Part shown: positions 58,895-64,000 of the stretch, in pieces
How the letters are laid out: each line of letters starts with the position of its first letter
Position numbering within the stretch: position 1 is the first letter of the stretch
Assembly: GCA_002633005.1 (NCBI GenBank)
Contig: NMRA01000204.1
Location: forward strand, 128,260-192,259
Length of the DNA: 64,000 nt
Source of the DNA: Phoronis australis
Taxonomy: Eukaryota; Phoronida; Phoronidae
Reading direction: 5' to 3'
The notes under the pieces: generated by a model
Told to the model about the DNA's origin: nothing
Seen by the model: only the letters and a program-made list of their open reading frames with translations
Databases searched by the model: none
Translations under genes and position numbers: made by a program

Positions 58895-59278
58895 TTTTAG
58901 AGATCTCGTGAAACTCGGGACACTGATTACCTTTGGTTGAGTGACACTGTAGTTTTTAAATATAATAATAGTAATATTATTTTTTGATAATGTCATGGAG
59001 ATTAAGTAAGCTGAAGCAGTTGCTTTTCCTGTGTGTTCTTAGTAAAAGTTGTTGAAATAATCGGTTAAGTACCTCAAATAGCGATGACCATTGCATTGTA
59101 TGATGAGAAAGTAATCAAGAAAGAAATAACAAATATCAAAAGATTTTACAATATTTATATTTTCACCACAAAATAATCCTGGTTATTTACACACACACAC
59201 GCACAAGTACATTTAAAAATGTTCTTAGTGAGTCACACTGTTCATACTGTGATAAATTGTTTGTCCCTGCGTAACACG

Positions 59279-60106
59279 CTATTTCCGCTTGCTTCTGAGT
59301 CGTTTGTTGGAAAACCACTTTCTGACCTGTTTCGTAGTTATGTCCCCTTGATAGGCCAGTCGCTTCACTTCCTCGCCACTCGGGTATGGATGGTATCGGT
59401 GTTTGTCGAACCACGTGGACAATAAATACACGGCTTTGGGGTTGACCTGTTTCGTTTCCTGCGCCTGGCTCTGTTGGTAGAGGGTCTGTGGTCGTATGTC
59501 ATTTCCCATCCCTGACAAGTCTATGGACAGCTGGTTGTTGTCGTGTTGGAGCCAAGGTGAACTCGGTGAGAAAGCACTCATCGATTCACTTAGAGATCCT
59601 TCACCGTTTGTCAGGGCGAGCAGTGAGCTGTATCCGGAACTGGATGCGCCGAGGTCTGCGTGTTGCGTTGCCCGTAGTGACGCGTGGCTATCTTCGATGA
59701 GGTTGAGGCTCTCCTTGATGCGGGTCATCAACTGGTGCTGCTGGTTGTCATAGAACTTGTTTGCCGACAGTGAGTATGGTGAAGTAGGGAACATATACTT
59801 GCGCCTCTCATTGTAGATAGTCTGACACTGTTGCGTGTAAAATCTATGGAGAAGATTGACTCTTACGGGGTCAAAGGTCATGCAGCGGTTGAAGTGTCGG
59901 AATAGTCTGGTCTCACACTCCTCAAAGTCGACATGTGTAGAGCTGTCACCGAGTGTGTCAAGGACTGAAAGTGAGGCTGCACTCTGCTGGAGCTCATCCT
60001 GCAGAGTGTCTCGCAGTTCACGGAACATCGGGTTAGCCCCTAGCTTGTCCAGGACTGTCTGTGGTCTAGTTTCCCATGGCCTGAATATGTTAGTCTGAGA
60101 TGTCAT
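59279..60106 (-). CDS. Divergent intronless TALE-class homeobox protein
   Basis: 275 residues in one exon. The C-terminus is a homeodomain with the three-residue loop extension of the TALE class: LLSTWFDKHRYHPYPSGEEV (L16, F20, extra RYH, then PYP at positions 24-26), then ITTKQVRKWFSNKRLRSKRK with W48, F49, N51 and R53. The protein ends right after the homeodomain. Position 50 is serine; PBX has glycine, MEIS/TGIF isoleucine and IRX alanine. WFxNKR is closest to the PBC style, but no PBC or MEIS domain is seen. The N-terminal ~215 residues (for example RRKYMFPTSPYSLSANKFYD and a Gln/Ser-rich stretch) are unrecognised. It is expected to be a nuclear DNA-binding regulator. Single-exon structure suggests a retrogene or a fast-evolving lineage-specific gene. 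It lies 0.9 kb after an OFD1 exon, on the other strand. Confidence 0.87.
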   Translation of the reverse strand: MTSQTNIFRPWETRPQTVLDKLGANPMFRELRDTLQDELQQSAASLSVLDTLGDSSTHVDFEECETRLFRHFNRCMTFDPVRVNLLHRFYTQQCQTIYNERRKYMFPTSPYSLSANKFYDNQQHQLMTRIKESLNLIEDSHASLRATQHADLGASSSGYSSLLALTNGEGSLSESMSAFSPSSPWLQHDNNQLSIDLSGMGNDIRPQTLYQQSQAQETKQVNPKAVYLLSTWFDKHRYHPYPSGEEVKRLAYQGDITTKQVRKWFSNKRLRSKRK

Positions 60107-60176
60107 GGTGACTTGAATAGCACTCTGGGTGTTGACAGTGGAATGACTTACTGCTCCAAGTTCTCAACCTTTTATA
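60107..60176 (-). promoter_or_regulatory. TATA/Inr core promoter and short 5' UTR of the homeobox gene
   Basis: TATAAAAG lies at 60169-60176 on the minus strand. An initiator match TCATTC has its A at 60144, 32 bases after the T of the TATA box, the canonical spacing. The implied 5' UTR is 38 bases, ending CACCATGA. A sharp TATA promoter suits a switched developmental gene. Confidence 0.6.
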
Positions 60177-60295
60177 CCCTGACAAATCATTTTCACACCT
60201 CTTGTACTGAGGCTGTATCTTCTCTTCCAAGAATAGGAGTGCTGTTTGATGTCTAAGAGAAGCTGTGATTCAGCTTGGCAATGAAAGGGGTTCAA

Positions 60296-60572
60296 AAGTG
60301 GCTCAAAACTTTGCTCTATTGTTAGCCAGTTAACTGATCTGTCCTTGAAGTGGCCTGTGTCATGCCTTTGATCCAGTCCAGCATCAGAGGGATTAGTGAA
60401 GGACTTTAAGGGATTAGTGTTTAAGGTGTGCATCACATGCTGTCTGTCCTACCAGGAGGCCTAGTCCTGCTGGGCTGACAGTTAATCATGTCTGTAGTTA
60501 AAAGGATCTTTGAAGTAAACAGTCATAAAGGCTATGGGATAATCCTGATGTTTGAAGAAATTCATAATTTGT
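60296..60572. repeat. Upstream duplication, copy near the homeobox gene
   Basis: Matches 62103-62370 by shared ordered phrases: TATTGTT, CTGTCCT, CATGCCTTTGATCCA, AGTCCTGCTGGGCTG, ACAGTTAATC, ATCTTTGAAGT and TTTGAAGAAATTCAT variants. It lies ~120-400 bases upstream of the homeobox TATA box, so it may be promoter-proximal regulatory DNA. Confidence 0.65.
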
Positions 60573-62102
60573 TAGGTGTTAGTCAATAGGTTCACTTTGT
60601 GTTTGAAGTGGTGTGCAACTGTGAAGTAAGAAGTAAGGGCTTTTTTGTCTTTGTATTTTTGTTGTTAAATTTAAAGTTACTGTAACAAATAGTTAAAATA
60701 TGTGACAAATAATTGTTACTTTTTGAATTGTTAGTCAATAATTAAAATAAACGCTCTGTTTGTAGTGGTGTGCAACTGTGGAGTAATAATAATGCTGTTT
60801 TTGTTTTTATGTTTTCTTAATAATTGTTAAATTTAAAGTTAGGGCTAATGATTGGTTTTATAAAAATATTGAAAATAATGACAACTTATTGTTACTTTTT
60901 GAATTATGATACATCTTAAAAGTGATTGTGATCCTGTTGAATTGTGGAATTAGTGAAAGAGTTCATCTGATGTGTTAATGTGTTAAATCCGTGTCTTTCA
61001 ATCCTGCAGTATCCACAATACAAAAGTTGATAAAACAACTGTTGTCTATGGCCGATGTGTCGTACTCATGAATATTTACTTTGACATAACAAAGATTTCT
61101 TCTGAGTACTATTAATGACTCTTTATGAAAAATGAATTATATTCTTTTGTAAAGTAAGAATATCATTTACAATTACACTAGATTTGAATGAAAACGTACT
61201 TCAAAGTACTGGAACATAAAGTTGATGTAACAATGTGTTTTTTAAAAACTAGTTGCATATGGTTTGATGGCTTCATTTTTTTGACTAACAACTATGCAAC
61301 TACTTTGCGTGGTACCTTCTTTTTACTAATGATTTATCAACTTTTTGGGAGAAAGAAGTAAGTAATATTAAAAACAATATTAACAATTACTATTAAATGA
61401 TGAAATTATTTTCCAAATGCAAATTTAGTTGTTTACATGATTTACTATATTATGAATTAAATTAGAAAGTGTTAGTCATTATAAAAAACTGCTAATGCAT
61501 CATGAAGACACTGTAGCGTTGTTATGACTTCTTGTAATATTACAGTTATGTAACTAAGGCTGTCTACCTCATAGTTAATTAAGTAAATAATTATAATATA
61601 ACTTTCCGTGATCATTTGTTTCACTATGCCAGCGATACGCCTGCATTAAATTGATAAAAGTTTCTGTTGTGACAATTTTCGTAAGTAGCATTCTGTGTTC
61701 TAAGAAAGTTACACCGTGTTGTTTTAATACTTGTTAATGTAGTCATTTATAAATATTACAAATTGTCTGTTTTCTGTTTCATTGTTTAAAAAGACCTGAG
61801 CAGTTATGCATTTTGCCCAATCCCCCAAGAGTTCTATGCTGTAGTTCAAAGACTGAATTATTTAATGTCAAAGTACTGTACATGGTCAAAAAACAAATAT
61901 CGTAGATGTTTTTTCCTGGCCAAAAAGGCGTGTAATGTTTTTGTTTCGTGTCTTTTTTCGTACCTTTTTCTCGTGGTTCTTAAAATGCACAGTTTTTATG
62001 CTGAGTTATATTTTTGCAGTCTCGCCTCAAGTTAATGGATTTCTACTGTCTTTTATCTTCAAGGGTATATAAACTATAATTGTTTATGGTGGGAAGGGAG
62101 AG
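60573..62102. other. AT-rich stretch, nothing recognised
   Basis: Strongly AT-rich with no open frame of note. TGTTTGAAGTGGTGTGCAAC-like text near 60600 recurs at about 60755 (TGTAGTGGTGTGCAACTGTG), a local duplication. A TATATAA motif is at 62066-62072 next to the second copy of the upstream duplication. Confidence 0.45.
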
Positions 62103-62370
62103 TGCTCAAAAGTTTGCCTTATTGTTGAATGAGTAAAGTATCTGTCCTGTAAGTGGCCCATGTCCTGCCTTTGATCCAATAGTTGAATCCAGGGATCTGT
62201 GAAAGATTAAGGGATCAGAGTTTGCATGTGACCATACCTGTGCAGGGTTATTGGCATGGACCTACTCCTGCTGGGCTGGCAGTTAATCCTGTCTATAGTT
62301 AAAGGAATCTTTGAAGTCATCATTCACACTGTGCTGTGGGGGTAATCTTGTTCTTTGAAGTATTCATCAC
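62103..62370. repeat. Upstream duplication, distal copy
   Basis: Second copy of the segment at 60296-60572, about 1.8 kb away in the same orientation. No homeobox reading frame is found next to it inside the window. Confidence 0.65.
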
Positions 62371-62674
62371 TTTGGGTACGTGAATAAGACCAGTTGCTTT
62401 GATCTGGTTGTTTGAAGATATGAGTTATGTGGATTCCTTCTGAAATTTTAGATTAAATATGTCAAGGCAGGAATTGTTAAATGTTAAATTTAACCATAAT
62501 TGCTACTGATCAAAACCTTCTTCAAACTAAATTTTTTCCAGTCATTTGTTGCTTTTTAGCAAAAAATTAAAAATCATTAAAAAAATTGTTGCTTTTCAAA
62601 AAATTCTTTGCACCTTGAAAGTGATCGTCAGCCCGTTTAATTATGTCATAAAACAATCTATGGAGTGTTGAACT

Positions 62675-62919
62675 CAGGGCTTGGAATTTTCCTCTTTTAA
62701 ATTAACTACTTCCTCTTTTTTCGATTTCCTTTTGTTTGATTTCCAGTTTCCTCTTTTTTGTCTCTTTTTCATTATTTTGACTTCATTCATGACAAAACAT
62801 TTATTTCAGTTAAATTTTACAACACAAAAAATTCTATCACAAAAGCCTATTTATTTGTGGAATGATACATCACCTGGAAAGTTTTCCTCTTTTTTTGTCA
62901 TTCATCATTCCAAGCCTTG
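62675..62919 (+). mobile_element. 245-bp relative of the 55.2-kb element
   Basis: Starts CAGGGCTTGGAATTTTCC and ends TCATTCCAAGCCTTG. The interior is T-rich and mostly different from the 55.2- and 58.5-kb copies, so only the ends place it in the family. Confidence 0.55.
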
Positions 62920-64000
62920 CAAACTAAAACTTTAATCCGTGATCAGATATGTTAACACTTTGATGTGTGTCATCCGATCCTCAGGGATTTACAATAGAGG
63001 GAATTTAAATTCCGCCAATATGTGATTACTTTTCAAAAACACTCGTGAATGAGCCTTTTATTTACGCCACTGAGCATTTGGTTCATTTTACGTAGTATAT
63101 TCCTAGTTTTTGAACAGTTCATACAAAAAATGGTGATGTGAACGCAGTTTATTCCAATGCGTTTAGTAAAGTGCTGGACGTTAGGAACGAAGCTATACTC
63201 GAGGAAATGCTTTGAAGTTATCTTGGATTTGTCCTCTTGACATACTAAGTGCAAGATTTCTTTCATCCTCTGAAGAGTTGTATTTGCTAATGATATATAT
63301 AGTCACGGAGGGAAATGTTTCTAGGAAAGACAGCCTGTAATGTTATTGTTATTGTCATTATTAACCTTTCGCCTGTGCTGGCTGTACCTATTGGTTCTCA
63401 CTGCTGCCTGTACTGGCTGGGGTTACTGGTTCTTACAGAATCACCAAGGGCTGTGAATGCATGCTCTAATCTCAGTCCGTTTCCTTCTTCATTTTGATCT
63501 CTGATGTCATTTTCACGGAGTAAGCGAAATAGTTGATCTTGGTTGAAGGTTTTCTACCAAACCTTCAGAATTTGAAGGTGATAATACGTAGTGGAACCCT
63601 ATTCTTTTCTGGTGAAGCAACACACGATAGGCTTTGATGTTTTATAATTTAGAATTAATTTGCGCGACGTCAGTTTTGATTTCCAAATAACCATTACTCG
63701 TTCACTTTTTGAGTGAAGTTAATAGCTGAAGCTTTGATTGGCCTGCAGTATTCTGATTGGATTATGCGTGCTTAATATCGCTTTATGATCGCCCTAGTGA
63801 TCTCATCTTAAAGTGGAAGTGTAAACAGTTATATTTTGATGCTTGAGTATGCAGGCTTGAAATGGTCGATTAAGTTCTTTCGAAATATGCTATGGTGGAA
63901 AATCTTGTAACTTGAGGTCACATTTGTCAGGTGGGAAGATCTGATGTTTGCTGCATGGAACATTTCAGTTCATGCTCAAGTTGGTCAGCCCTGATGTCTG
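62920..64000. other. Non-coding stretch, nothing recognised
   Basis: No OFD1 continuation, homeobox frame or repeat end could be identified. Frames at 63033-63266 and 63315-63497 are short and unlike known proteins. Confidence 0.4.

Noticed and set aside
59488-60098. Plus-strand frames of 70-85 residues under the homeobox gene
   Set aside because: Antisense shadows of the 275-residue homeobox reading frame.

Overview
This is a window from an animal nuclear genome. Its genes are split by GT-AG introns, most of the DNA is non-coding or repeat-derived, and there are non-LTR and LTR retrotransposon fragments, MITEs and minisatellites. No bacterial operons, rRNA, tRNA or CRISPR arrays were seen. 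The palindrome TAGGCCTA is frequent near the GRB2 first exon, and the protein sequences are clearly non-vertebrate. That suits an invertebrate, possibly an echinoderm or hemichordate, but this placement is a guess.

Three protein-coding genes are well supported. (1) 4828-14372, minus strand: a complete five-exon GRB2 (Drk/SEM-5) SH3-SH2-SH3 adaptor of 216 residues with all key binding residues. (2) 38437-58337, plus strand: the first ~702 codons of OFD1, a centriole and ciliary satellite protein with an N-terminal LisH motif and long coiled coils, in about 20 exons. Its 3' end lies beyond the window or is interrupted. (3) 59279-60106, minus strand: an intronless 275-residue divergent TALE-class homeobox gene with its own TATA/Inr core promoter. 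It lies just after the last visible OFD1 exon and may be nested in an OFD1 intron on the opposite strand.

Layout: 0-3.75 kb holds broken retrotransposons (Ty3/gypsy, CR1-like, Tx1-like). 4.8-14.4 kb is GRB2, with MITEs in its introns. 14.4-19.9 kb is gene-poor, with a decayed membrane-protein-like reading frame and a GC-rich minisatellite split by a MITE. 19.9-22.7 kb holds a non-LTR reverse transcriptase fragment present twice around an assembly gap. 22.7-33.6 kb is a decayed array of ~2.3 kb units whose minus strand carries remnants of an exon for a type II membrane protein, interrupted by a foldback-like element. 33.7-38.4 kb is more transposon-derived DNA, including a perfect 57-bp palindrome. 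38.4-58.3 kb is OFD1, and 59.3-60.1 kb is the homeobox gene.

The three genes belong to unrelated processes: receptor tyrosine kinase signalling, cilium assembly and transcription. I see no shared system. The most novel items are the TALE homeobox gene, the 2.3-kb array with its membrane-protein-like exon, and the foldback-like element with an 87-residue reading frame. Two segmental duplications lie next to N bases and may be assembly artefacts.
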